Source of the DNA: Rickettsiales bacterium
GTDB lineage: Bacteria > Pseudomonadota > Alphaproteobacteria > Rickettsiales > UBA1997
Reading direction: 5' to 3'
Assembly (NCBI GenBank): GCA_009693885.1
Contig: SHWK01000007.1
Coordinates: 1-18,803, forward strand
Length of the DNA: 18,803 bases
Part shown: one piece after another, positions 1 through 6,957 of the stretch
Position numbering within the stretch: position 1 is the stretch's first letter
Layout of the letters: each line of letters starts with the position of its first letter
Made by a program: the position numbers and the translations under genes
Notes under the pieces: generated by a model
Seen by the model: only the letters and a program-made list of their open reading frames with translations
Told to the model about the DNA's origin: nothing
Databases searched by the model: none

Positions 1-1242
1 ACGCGGCATCGGAATATGAATATTATTCTCCTTCAATTTTTTCCACAACTCAATATAGGCCTCACTTCTAACGGGCTGGCGACCCTTCGTAATATCGCTA
101 ATCCAAAAATAAAGCACGCATTTAATATCATATTCGCCAAATTTTGTGATATAGCATTCGATTTCAGGATAGCTCAAGCAACGCGAATTAGCTTTTGCAA
201 CATCATGCGCAATCTCTATCACCCTATCTAAATCGCTGCCGTGAGCCACTGCAAATTCAATTTCGATTCGCGCACGATTATTAGAATATGTCCAATTTGT
301 AACTTTATTAATAATTAAATCTTCATTCGGCACCATAACTTCTTTGCCGTCGAAGCACTCAATCACTGTGTAGCGACCACCAAAATGCTTAACCACGCCA
401 AAAATTCCACCATTGTCAATTTCTACCCAATCACCAACTTCAATTGATTTTTCAAACAATAAAATAATACCGCTCAAAAAATTCGAAGCAATTTTTTGTA
501 AACCAAACCCGATACCCACACCGATCGCACCACCTAGAACCGTAAAGGTTGTCGTATCAAAACCGAGTGTTTTTAAAATTATCACCGCAACAATCGCATA
601 AACAAAAATATCAATAAATTTGCTGATGATTCCTTTGGTATTTGGCTTAATGCTTTTGCTGCTCTCGATAAAAGATTTGCTTTTTCTGGTAATCAAACTC
701 GATAACCAAAATACCAACAATAAAACTATGAAAGATTTTAAAATAAGATAAACAGAGATCCGCACCGATCCTAATCTAAGAGCATATTGATCAAGAAAAT
801 CCGCTGAAGAATCAAGTAGACCAAAAATATCCAGAACCATTGCTGGCATCAAAAAAATCCCCACAACATTGGCGATAAGAGTGCTATTTGACGAGATGCG
901 CAAGAAGCGCAGAAATGAAAAGAGCAAAATTAATTTTAGCGTTGTGACAAATAAAACCGCTTCTTTAAAAAATTGCTCATAAATTGAAAGACCTAAAGCA
1001 AGAACAATCGCCGTAATTAGCGGATAGGCTAAAGGCACTAGATATCTGGTTATGGCGCGGTTTATCTCAACATTTTTGCGCAGCGATGAGGCGATAATTT
1101 TTGGCAAAAATAATACCTTGATGAGTCGATAGCAAAGATAAGAAATAATAAAACATATGATCAGCCCCAACGATTGCCAATAAAGGCTTGAGCTTAAAAC
1201 TGTTTTTTCAACTGCGGTGAAAATTTTATCGTAATCAAGCAT
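1..1242 (-). CDS. MscS-family mechanosensitive ion channel (partial, 3' end outside window)
   Basis: The frame reads open for 414 codons from an ATG at 1242 down to base 1 with no stop, so the C-terminus lies beyond the window. An N-terminal half of several hydrophobic segments (roughly residues 20-45, 68-90, 100-140, 160-182, 205-225) precedes the MscS core at about 235-275. That core contains GGAIGVGIGFGLQKIASNF and a following VGDWVEI, the pore-lining helix and start of the beta domain in this family. The last visible residues (HIPMPR) resemble the usual MscS ending, so probably little is missing. Members are inner-membrane channels that open under tension to release solutes on hypo-osmotic shock. 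The extra N-terminal helices make it longer than E. coli MscS (286 aa), closer to the larger paralogues. An AGGTAGGA stretch lies about 20 bases before the ATG, rather far for a ribosome site. Family assignment is firm; the subtype is not. Confidence 0.9.
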   Translation of the reverse strand, partial: MLDYDKIFTAVEKTVLSSSLYWQSLGLIICFIISYLCYRLIKVLFLPKIIASSLRKNVEINRAITRYLVPLAYPLITAIVLALGLSIYEQFFKEAVLFVTTLKLILLFSFLRFLRISSNSTLIANVVGIFLMPAMVLDIFGLLDSSADFLDQYALRLGSVRISVYLILKSFIVLLLVFWLSSLITRKSKSFIESSKSIKPNTKGIISKFIDIFVYAIVAVIILKTLGFDTTTFTVLGGAIGVGIGFGLQKIASNFLSGIILLFEKSIEVGDWVEIDNGGIFGVVKHFGGRYTVIECFDGKEVMVPNEDLIINKVTNWTYSNNRARIEIEFAVAHGSDLDRVIEIAHDVAKANSRCLSYPEIECYITKFGEYDIKCVLYFWISDITKGRQPVRSEAYIELWKKLKENNIHIPMPR

Positions 1243-1493
1243 TGTGATTTTGAAAAGTGGGTTGATCCTACCTTGAAAATAACACCTCTTTTCAATAATT
1301 ACGAGAATAATTTACAACTATTTAAAGAAAACCAAAATTTGTAGTCACTCTATATAAATTCCCCAATTTTCTAGAAGGATCTTATGCTGCGCGCATTAAA
1401 TTTTAAAATTAGCTTTAACGGAAAGTGTAAATGTAGCAGGAGAAGAAAAATTGTGGTGAAATTTTTCATTATATTTTTAAAAACTTAAAGCAA

Positions 1494-2108
1494 TTATTCT
1501 GCTTTTTTCTTCTTAGCTTTTTTAGCTGATTTTTCTTCTACTTCTTCAACAACAACTTCAGTAGAATCAATTTCTATAGCATCTTCTTTTTTAGATTTTT
1601 TTTCTTCAACTGGCTCAGATTCAGATTTTGCGGCCTTCAACAAGGCTTCAATTTCAGATTCACTGCGAGTAACAATAACACGAACTTCAAGATCAACATC
1701 AGAATGTAAATCTAATTTAACTGCATAAACACCGATTTCTTTTATTGGTTTTCTTAAGAAAACTACAGCACGAGAAACCGCTTTGCTACCAACAACATCA
1801 TTAACTTTTGCCGCGATTGTTGTTGAGCTAACAGATCCATATAATCTGCCATCATCTGATGCGCTTTCAATTATGATAATATCTTTGCCTTCTAGCTTAT
1901 CTTTGATTTTTTTTGCGATAGCAAAATTATCATCATTAGCTTGTTCAAATTCTACTCTTTTAGCTTCAAAAAGCTTTTGGCTGTTTGGCGTGAAGCAGAT
2001 TGCTTTTTTGCTTGGGATCAAGAAGTTTTTGGCATAGCCACTTTTAACTTCAACAGTTTGGCCAATTTGACCAAGGTTAGAAACGCGTGCTGTAAGGATA
2101 ACTTTCAT
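1494..2108 (-). CDS. rplI: 50S ribosomal protein L9 with charged C-terminal tail
   Basis: L9 binds domain V of 23S rRNA and extends from the large subunit. The N-terminal domain is clear: it starts MKVILTARVSNLGQIGQTVEVKSGYAKNF-like with the conserved G..V.VK.GYA.N.L.P pattern. A C-terminal domain carrying the GRLYGSVSS motif follows at about residues 85-95. The protein is 204 aa, about 50 longer than the usual ~150. The extra tail is almost entirely Glu, Lys, Ser and Ala and ends in a lysine run. It is the last gene of rpsF-rpsR-rplI, 7 bases after rpsR. No Shine-Dalgarno site precedes the ATG. Charged tails on L9 are seen in some alphaproteobacteria; its role here is unknown. Confidence 0.97.
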   Translation of the reverse strand: MKVILTARVSNLGQIGQTVEVKSGYAKNFLIPSKKAICFTPNSQKLFEAKRVEFEQANDDNFAIAKKIKDKLEGKDIIIIESASDDGRLYGSVSSTTIAAKVNDVVGSKAVSRAVVFLRKPIKEIGVYAVKLDLHSDVDLEVRVIVTRSESEIEALLKAAKSESEPVEEKKSKKEDAIEIDSTEVVVEEVEEKSAKKAKKKKAE

Positions 2109-2115
2109 GTCAGTA

Positions 2116-2448
2116 TTAGTTTGAAATTACTTCTTTGGCTATTGGAGAAATCAAGGCAAGATGGCGAGCCATTTTGATTGCATCAGTTAGAGCGCGTTGC
2201 TTCTTCATCGAAACGTTAGTAACGCGACTTGGAATAATTTTGCCTCTTTCAGAAAGAAATTTATTTAGCAACTTTAAGTTTTTGTAGTTGATTTCAGTGA
2301 TGTCAAAGTTTTTTAAAGGACATACTTTTTTTCTTCTAACAAAAACACCTTGGTTAACCAAAGAGATTCTAAGGAACCCTTCTTCTGTAACGCCGCCAGT
2401 AGGTTGAGCGTTTTTATTATTTTTGTTGAATTTTTTTATCGGAGCCAT
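2116..2448 (-). CDS. rpsR: 30S ribosomal protein S18
   Basis: S18 is a primary small-subunit protein that binds 16S rRNA as a pair with S6. The core is recognisable from about residue 37 onward: RRKKVCPLKNF, then the INYKN-LL-FLSERGKIIPSRVT block, then the basic KKQRALTDAIKMARHLALI helix. At 110 aa it is longer than the usual 75-90 because of a Lys/Asn/Gly-rich N-terminal extension of roughly 25-30 residues. Only 8 bases separate it from rpsF upstream and 7 from rplI downstream, so the three are almost certainly co-transcribed. The ATG is preceded by an A/T-rich leader without a Shine-Dalgarno match. Confidence 0.97.
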   Translation of the reverse strand: MAPIKKFNKNNKNAQPTGGVTEEGFLRISLVNQGVFVRRKKVCPLKNFDITEINYKNLKLLNKFLSERGKIIPSRVTNVSMKKQRALTDAIKMARHLALISPIAKEVISN

Positions 2449-2456
2449 ATATCTAG

Positions 2457-2867
2457 TTAAATTACGTCAAATTGAGTTTGGTCAAGAACTAAATCATATT
2501 TAGTTGAATCTTTTTTCACCATTTTGCCAACTTTGTAATCTTTGGCATTAGCGCAATAGAATAATTGTGATTCTTCTACTGGACCACCAGCACGCAGCGT
2601 AACGCTTCTGATGATATCTTCATTGAAACCCATAACGCGGTTTAATTCTGCTACAGCAGAAAAATCAGCATCGATGTTTAATAGAACATAGTGTCCGCGG
2701 CTATTTTTTTTGATTTTATAAGTCAAATTGCGCAAACCCCAATATTCTTTAGAAAGGATTTTTCCTTTACCATCGGTAATAATTTTTGACAATTTATCTG
2801 ACAAGCCGTCTACATCTTCAGCGGTTAAATCTTGTCTAGTAATAAACACAGTCTCGTAAAGAGCCAT
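2457..2867 (-). CDS. rpsF: 30S ribosomal protein S6
   Basis: S6 pairs with S18 on the platform of the 30S subunit. The protein begins MALYETVFITRQDL, contains the conserved KEYWGLRNLTYKIKKNSRGHYVLLNI strands, and continues with ELNRVMGFNEDIIRSVTLR, the diagnostic S6 core. At 136 aa it carries a C-terminal extension beyond the ~100-residue fold that lacks recognisable features. It is the first gene of the operon; a promoter can be placed about 60-85 bases upstream of the ATG (2926-2953). No Shine-Dalgarno sequence is visible in the roughly 50-base leader. Confidence 0.97.
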   Translation of the reverse strand: MALYETVFITRQDLTAEDVDGLSDKLSKIITDGKGKILSKEYWGLRNLTYKIKKNSRGHYVLLNIDADFSAVAELNRVMGFNEDIIRSVTLRAGGPVEESQLFYCANAKDYKVGKMVKKDSTKYDLVLDQTQFDVI

Positions 2868-2925
2868 AAGTAAAATAATGTGAAGTTAACAACTAGCTAT
2901 GAACCAGCCAATTTAAGGGGCGAGA

Positions 2926-2953
2926 ATTTTAGCAAGTGGGTTTTTATTTGCAA
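2926..2953 (-). promoter_or_regulatory. Sigma-70-like promoter for rpsF-rpsR-rplI
   Basis: Read on the minus strand, TTGCAA (2948-2953) is followed after 16 bases by TAAAAT (2926-2931). Both are 5/6 or close matches to the consensus -35 and -10 boxes. Transcription would start near 2919, leaving a leader of about 50 bases before rpsF. Position and spacing make this the best promoter candidate between the small secreted protein and rpsF. It is a visual match only. Confidence 0.5.
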
Positions 2954-2971
2954 GAGGATTTTGCGAATATA

Positions 2972-3286
2972 TTACCTTTCCATATAAAATATGCGCTTTT
3001 CATTGGTTTCGAGGTCTTTCACCTCAAGCCTTGTGCCACTAAAAATATCATCCATAAAAAGTACTTCCGCCGGATGATAGCTATTTGTCTTAAAATCAAA
3101 AATATCTATCTCTCGGCCAATGCGCACAAGGTTTCCTGGCGGAATGTCGATGGCAATATTGGTGGTCTCTTCGTATCCCGCCCAAGCAAAAGAATTTTTT
3201 GGCACGGTTAATTCGAGCAAAAATAACAATAAAATATATGATTTGTAATATTTTAAATGTCGCTTTAAATAAAATTTGGTTGACAT
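2972..3286 (-). CDS. Small secreted or periplasmic hypothetical protein (DUF5334-like)
   Basis: A 104-aa protein with a basic N-terminus (KFYLKRHLKYYKS), a hydrophobic stretch at about residues 17-27 and a NSFAWAG end that looks like a signal-peptidase I site (cleavage after Ala near residue 34). The mature part is about 70 residues of short beta-strand-like, polar sequence: GNLVRIGREIDIFDF, then a conserved-looking EVLFMDDIFSGTRLEVKDLETNEKRIFYM. This pattern (GNLVR.GREI.I.D) recalls small exported proteins of Rickettsiales-type genomes classed as DUF5334; that match is from memory and not certain. The function is unknown. It stands 104 bases upstream of rpsF on the same strand and divergent from tRNA-Pro, so it is probably a single-gene unit. 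Confidence 0.7.
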   Translation of the reverse strand: MSTKFYLKRHLKYYKSYILLLFLLELTVPKNSFAWAGYEETTNIAIDIPPGNLVRIGREIDIFDFKTNSYHPAEVLFMDDIFSGTRLEVKDLETNEKRIFYMER

Positions 3287-3345
3287 ATTATAGTGATGAT
3301 TGTTTAATCGCGACCTCTTTTTAAGAGCACTTCCTTTATTTTTCT

Positions 3346-3375
3346 ACTAAAATTTTTTGTACTAAAATATTTTGT
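3346..3375 (+). repeat. 15-bp tandem duplication before tRNA-Pro (possible promoter)
   Basis: Two adjacent 15-base units, ACTAAAATTTTTTGT (3346-3360) and ACTAAAATATTTTGT (3361-3375), differ at one base and abut the first tRNA base at 3376. Each contains TAAAAT, a plausible -10 box (3348-3353 and 3363-3368). The first would start transcription at about 3360. The second would start it essentially at the mature 5' end. No convincing -35 is seen. Confidence 0.5.
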
Positions 3376-3453
3376 CGGGGCGTAGCGCAGTCTGGCTAGC
3401 GCACCTGGTTTGGGACCAGGGGGTCGGGAGTTCGAATCTCTCCGCCCCGACCA
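3376..3453 (+). tRNA. tRNA-Pro (anticodon UGG)
   Basis: A full cloverleaf can be drawn. The acceptor stem is CGGGGCG (3376-3382) with CGCCCCG (3443-3449). The anticodon stem CCTGG/CCAGG encloses the loop TTTGGGA with anticodon TGG at 3411-3413, and the T arm is GGGAG-TTCGAAT-CTCTC. The discriminator A at 3450 is followed by an encoded CCA (3451-3453). The C1-G72 pair is characteristic of bacterial proline tRNAs. The UGG tRNA can read all four proline codons when its wobble base is modified. It is followed 26 bases later by corA, which may share its transcript. Confidence 0.97.
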
Positions 3454-3479
3454 AGGAAACTTTATGGAGCCTTCAGCAT

Positions 3480-4430
3480 ATGATCCGCATTTTTCAACTT
3501 CCACAATATTCACAACAAAAGGTTTCTTCGCTTAAAGAAGTAGAAGGCCTTGAGAATGCTTTGTGGATTGATTTGCAGAACCCTTCGCGCGATGAAATAA
3601 AAGAAGTTGAAGAGCGCTACAAAATCAGTTTTCCAACTCGCCAACAACAAGAAGAAATCGAAACCAGTTCACGCTATCTTGCTGATTCTGAAGCTATTCG
3701 CATCAACTCAACTTTTTTGAATATTATTCCTCAAAGCGGCCGATTAGAAGAGCATGAAATGTCATTTATCATCACTGATAGAATCCTCTTCACTCTACGC
3801 TACTTTGATAGCAGGGTGATTTTAGAAACCGTCAAAAAAATCAAACAATTTCCTACTACTTTTAATAGTTCAGCAAAAATTTTTATTAGCATTATTGAAT
3901 CGCGTATTGATTTTGATGCTGATTTGATTGAGTTAGTATCAAAATATATCGCTGAAATCAGCAAAAAAATTAACTATAAAAGTAACCTTGATGAGGCGAT
4001 GATTTTAAGAATCAATGAATGCCAAGAATTAACAATGTCACTTCGCGAGGCCTTGTTTGATAAGCAGCGCGTGCTTTCTTCGCTTCATCGCAATGAAGAT
4101 TTAATGGTAGAAAATGAACACCGTTTGCGCGTAATTATTAAAGATATTAATTCGCTTATTGAACATGCTAATTTTAATTTTACACGATTAGAATATCTAC
4201 AAAACAGCTTTCTTGGTTTGATTAATATTGAACAAAATAAGGTGATCAAAATCTTCACCGTGGCAAGCTTAGTTTTTATGCCACCTACTTTGATTGCGAG
4301 TATTTATGGGATGAACTTTAAGTTTATGCCAGAACTTGGCTCTATTTGGGGCTATCCTGCGATTTTGGCTGTTATGTTGTGCTCTTCGGCGATTCCTTTG
4401 TTGTTTTTTAAGAAGAAGAAGTGGCTTTAG
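3480..4430 (+). CDS. corA: CorA-family magnesium/divalent cation transporter
   Basis: CorA forms a homopentameric inner-membrane channel for Mg2+ (and Co2+/Ni2+). From the ATG at 3480 the protein is 316 aa, the usual family size. It has a large cytoplasmic N-terminal alpha/beta domain, a long stalk helix region (about residues 150-260), then two membrane helices at the C-terminus. The signature YGMNF sits at the end of the first helix (GMN at 277-279), followed by MPEL and W.GYP, and the protein ends in the typical basic FKKKKWL. The frame is open further upstream to 3372, but that start lies inside tRNA-Pro. The 3480 start is preferred because GGAG at 3466-3469 lies 10 bases before it and MIRIFQLP fits a CorA N-terminus. 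It converges on the antiporter gene, with 32 bases between the two stops. Confidence 0.95.
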   Translation: MIRIFQLPQYSQQKVSSLKEVEGLENALWIDLQNPSRDEIKEVEERYKISFPTRQQQEEIETSSRYLADSEAIRINSTFLNIIPQSGRLEEHEMSFIITDRILFTLRYFDSRVILETVKKIKQFPTTFNSSAKIFISIIESRIDFDADLIELVSKYIAEISKKINYKSNLDEAMILRINECQELTMSLREALFDKQRVLSSLHRNEDLMVENEHRLRVIIKDINSLIEHANFNFTRLEYLQNSFLGLINIEQNKVIKIFTVASLVFMPPTLIASIYGMNFKFMPELGSIWGYPAILAVMLCSSAIPLLFFKKKKWL

Positions 4431-4462
4431 TGCTCACAACAAAGAGATCACAGAAATTGTAA

Positions 4463-6205
4463 CTAAATATCTTCCAACCCTTTTTTATCTGCCACAACCT
4501 CTTTATCACGCACAAACTCCTTGATTAACTCTGAATCAGGATCGCGAAAAGAATCAACCATTTTATCGATGGTTTTAACAGCAACTCCCGTTGACGAAAG
4601 TGCGATACGAATAAGCTGCAAGCTGGTTTCAAAATTTTTTGATACCACTAAATTTGCTCCAACCTTTTTGAATCTTTCGGCATTATTCATGCTTTCTGAT
4701 TTAGTTGCTAGCACAACTCCGTGAAAATTTTCATGAATAAAACGAGTGATTTTGATACAGGCGATTTCATCATCCATCGCTACAATCACCGATTCTGAGC
4801 GCTCAATTCCTATATAGCGCAGAATATCTATATTCATTGGATCGCCATAATAAATATTATAGCCATTTCTTTTTTCAAGACGAACTACGCGATGGTTACT
4901 TTCTAGAACAACATAATTGATGCCTTTTTTGCGCAGAGCGTAAGCTATCACATGGCCGATTTTACTGAATCCGATGATGATTACATGTTTGGATATTTCG
5001 CCGATTTCACGCTTTATTTTGTTATCACGCAAAACACTCATGATATAAAGTTGACCTTTTATTTTGCGCCCGAAGCTTGCCAATAAAGGCGTTATCGCCA
5101 TTGTAACAGTAACTACCGTTGCCAAAAACTGAGCTGTATTTGGTGCGATAAAATTTTGATTTACCGCCATGATGAATACTACAAAAGCAAATTCACCACC
5201 TTGCGAGAGTAGAAGCCCAGTATGTATTGACGGCGCTAAAGGTAAACGGAAAATTTTGCATAAAATTATAATAACCAGAGATTTGATTAAAATTAATCCA
5301 AGCGCCACTAAAATTATTTCTACTAAACTTGATAGCAAAAAATCAAGCTGAAAAGACATGCCGATTGTTACAAAAAATAGCCCAAGCAACAGTGATTTGA
5401 TTGAGAGGATCTCTTCTTCAACGCGATAACGATATTCGGTTTCTGAAACCATTAATCCTGCTGTAAATGCGCCAAAAGCTGAAGAAAGGCCAAAATAGCT
5501 GCTTAAATGAGCCGATCCCAAAATAACGATTAGTGTTACGCTAAAAAACAATACATCACTTTTTGCCTCTGCAACCAAGCGGTATATTGGACGCAGCAAT
5601 AATCGACCAATTGCAAAAATAATAATGAGTGCAATTGTTGCATCAAAAAATGCACTACCAAGAGCTGTTACAATATTGATTTCAGTTGTTGCAAGGGCTG
5701 GTAACAAAACTAGAATTGGGATCACCGCTAAATCTTGCATCAATAAAATTGAAAAGGCTAGACGCCCTACCCGCGTGGTTTCTTCACCATTTTCAGAAAT
5801 AATTTGCAGCACAATTGCAGTAGAAGAAAGGGAAAAAGCGGCACCAATTATAAGTGCAGCCTCTTTTGAAATGCCAAAAAACTTGTGTGCAATATAGGCA
5901 ATAATTGCCGTTGTAACCAATACCTGTAAGCTTCCAAAGCCCAAAACATATTTTCGCATTTTGATTAATTTCTCAAAATTTAATTCGAGACCTATAGCAA
6001 AAAGCAAAAATACGATACCGAGATCAGCGATTGATTGAGTTGATTCATTTCCTTCCAAAATACCAAATCCAAATGGCCCAATCATTGCTCCAGCCACAAG
6101 ATAGCCAAGGGCTGGGCTTAATCGCAATTGCTTAAAAAGAATAACGATTCCAACGGAAGCAAGTAGTAGAATTAGGATATCGTGTAAATAATTGGTATTA
6201 TGCAC
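4463..6205 (-). CDS. CPA2-family cation/proton antiporter, KefB/KefC-like
   Basis: This 580-aa protein has two parts. Residues 1-385 are a membrane domain of about 12 hydrophobic segments with Kef-type motifs: GYLVAGAMIGP (34-44), FLLFAIGLEL, SLSSTAIVLQ (125-134), LMQDLAVIP (155-163) and LLLSQGGEFAF (331-341). Residues 405-520 form a TrkA-N/RCK nucleotide-binding domain (KHVIIIGFSKIGHVIA, with VVLE after the second strand). Kef proteins exchange K+ or Na+ for H+ at the inner membrane and are gated by nucleotides and, in E. coli KefC, by glutathione adducts. The Rossmann loop reads GFSKIG (412-417), with Ser at the usual second glycine. No separate TrkA-C domain is visible. It is transcribed away from dcd. 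Family membership is secure; the transported ion is not. Confidence 0.9.
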   Translation of the reverse strand: MHNTNYLHDILILLLASVGIVILFKQLRLSPALGYLVAGAMIGPFGFGILEGNESTQSIADLGIVFLLFAIGLELNFEKLIKMRKYVLGFGSLQVLVTTAIIAYIAHKFFGISKEAALIIGAAFSLSSTAIVLQIISENGEETTRVGRLAFSILLMQDLAVIPILVLLPALATTEINIVTALGSAFFDATIALIIIFAIGRLLLRPIYRLVAEAKSDVLFFSVTLIVILGSAHLSSYFGLSSAFGAFTAGLMVSETEYRYRVEEEILSIKSLLLGLFFVTIGMSFQLDFLLSSLVEIILVALGLILIKSLVIIILCKIFRLPLAPSIHTGLLLSQGGEFAFVVFIMAVNQNFIAPNTAQFLATVVTVTMAITPLLASFGRKIKGQLYIMSVLRDNKIKREIGEISKHVIIIGFSKIGHVIAYALRKKGINYVVLESNHRVVRLEKRNGYNIYYGDPMNIDILRYIGIERSESVIVAMDDEIACIKITRFIHENFHGVVLATKSESMNNAERFKKVGANLVVSKNFETSLQLIRIALSSTGVAVKTIDKMVDSFRDPDSELIKEFVRDKEVVADKKGLEDI

Positions 6206-6324
6206 TGCAAGTGAGTTATTTTATTATGGGTATTTCATCTGGTTTTCTGATAAACTCCATGATTAATTTTCATTATGAGTTTTTCTGAAGCAATAAATAT
6301 CTGCAAAAATCTGTAGAATTTTTT

Positions 6325-6351
6325 TTGCATAACCTATCTAATTCTTATAAC
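6325..6351 (+). promoter_or_regulatory. Possible promoter for dcd
   Basis: TTGCAT (6325-6330) is a 5/6 match to the -35 box, and TATAAC (6346-6351) a 5/6 match to the -10 box with a 15-base spacer; TAACTT at 6348-6353 gives 17. The expected start is about 20-25 bases before the dcd ATG. Spacing is not ideal, so this is tentative. Confidence 0.35.
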
Positions 6352-6380
6352 TTACTTTTTAACCCTATTTCTAACCTAGA

Positions 6381-6947
6381 ATGATAATGTCTGATAAGTG
6401 GATTGCGCAAATGGCGTCCACACAAAAAATGATTGAACCTTTTGCTGCAAAACAAGTGCGCGTTGACGATAAAGATCAAAAAATAATTTCTTACGGCAAC
6501 TCATCTTATGGCTACGATGCGCGCGTCTCTAACGAGTTCAAGATTTTTACTAATATTGATTCTGCGATTGTTGATCCAAAAAATTTCTGCGATACTAGTT
6601 TTGTTAATCGCACTACTGATGTTTGTATAATTCCACCGAATAGCTTCGCTCTAGCGCGCACAGTAGAATATTTTCGCGTTCCTGAAGATGTTTTAGTAAT
6701 CTGCGTTGGCAAATCAACTTATGCAAGATGCGGAATCATTGTCAATGTAACGCCTCTTGAACCAGGATGGGAAGGGCATGTCACCCTTGAGTTTTCTAAC
6801 ACAACACCCTTGCCTGCAAAAATTTATGCTTTTGAAGGAGCTTGCCAATTTTTATTTTTTCAAGGAAATGAGCCGTGCGAAACTTCTTATGCTAAAAGAA
6901 GTGGAAAATACATGGGTCAAACTGGCGTTACATTGCCAAAAGTTTAA
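6381..6947 (+). CDS. dcd: dCTP deaminase
   Basis: Dcd converts dCTP to dUTP, supplying dUMP for thymidylate synthesis. The 188-aa protein matches the bacterial homotrimeric family (E. coli 193 aa). It starts MIMSDKWI, shows YGYDARVS (43-50), the nucleotide-binding GKSTYAR (110-116), then TPLEPGWEGHVTLEFSN, in which Glu137 corresponds to the catalytic glutamate. It ends in a tail with YMGQTGVTLPK. An alternative start two codons later (6387) is equally compatible. The next gene begins 10 bases downstream, so dcd may lead a plus-strand operon with the dioxygenase-like gene, rbfA and dxr. No Shine-Dalgarno site is visible. Confidence 0.96.
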   Translation: MIMSDKWIAQMASTQKMIEPFAAKQVRVDDKDQKIISYGNSSYGYDARVSNEFKIFTNIDSAIVDPKNFCDTSFVNRTTDVCIIPPNSFALARTVEYFRVPEDVLVICVGKSTYARCGIIVNVTPLEPGWEGHVTLEFSNTTPLPAKIYAFEGACQFLFFQGNEPCETSYAKRSGKYMGQTGVTLPKV

Positions 6948-6957
6948 ATAAAATATT

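Noticed and set aside
1273..1295. TTGAAAA/TTTTCAA dyad upstream of the MscS gene as an operator
   Set aside because: A 7-bp A/T-rich dyad is expected by chance in this DNA and no second copy was seen.
1445..1467. Inverted repeat GAAAAATT/AATTTTTC downstream of rplI as a terminator
   Set aside because: The stem is almost all A-T and lacks a proper T-run; a weak candidate at best.
3372..3479. Upstream extension of corA starting inside tRNA-Pro
   Set aside because: The codons overlap a complete tRNA gene and do not resemble a CorA N-terminus; the ATG at 3480 has a ribosome-site-like GGAG.
6246..6288. Imperfect dyad between the antiporter gene and dcd
   Set aside because: The arms (AAACTC/GAGTTT plus flanks) need bulges and mismatches, so there is not enough to call an operator.
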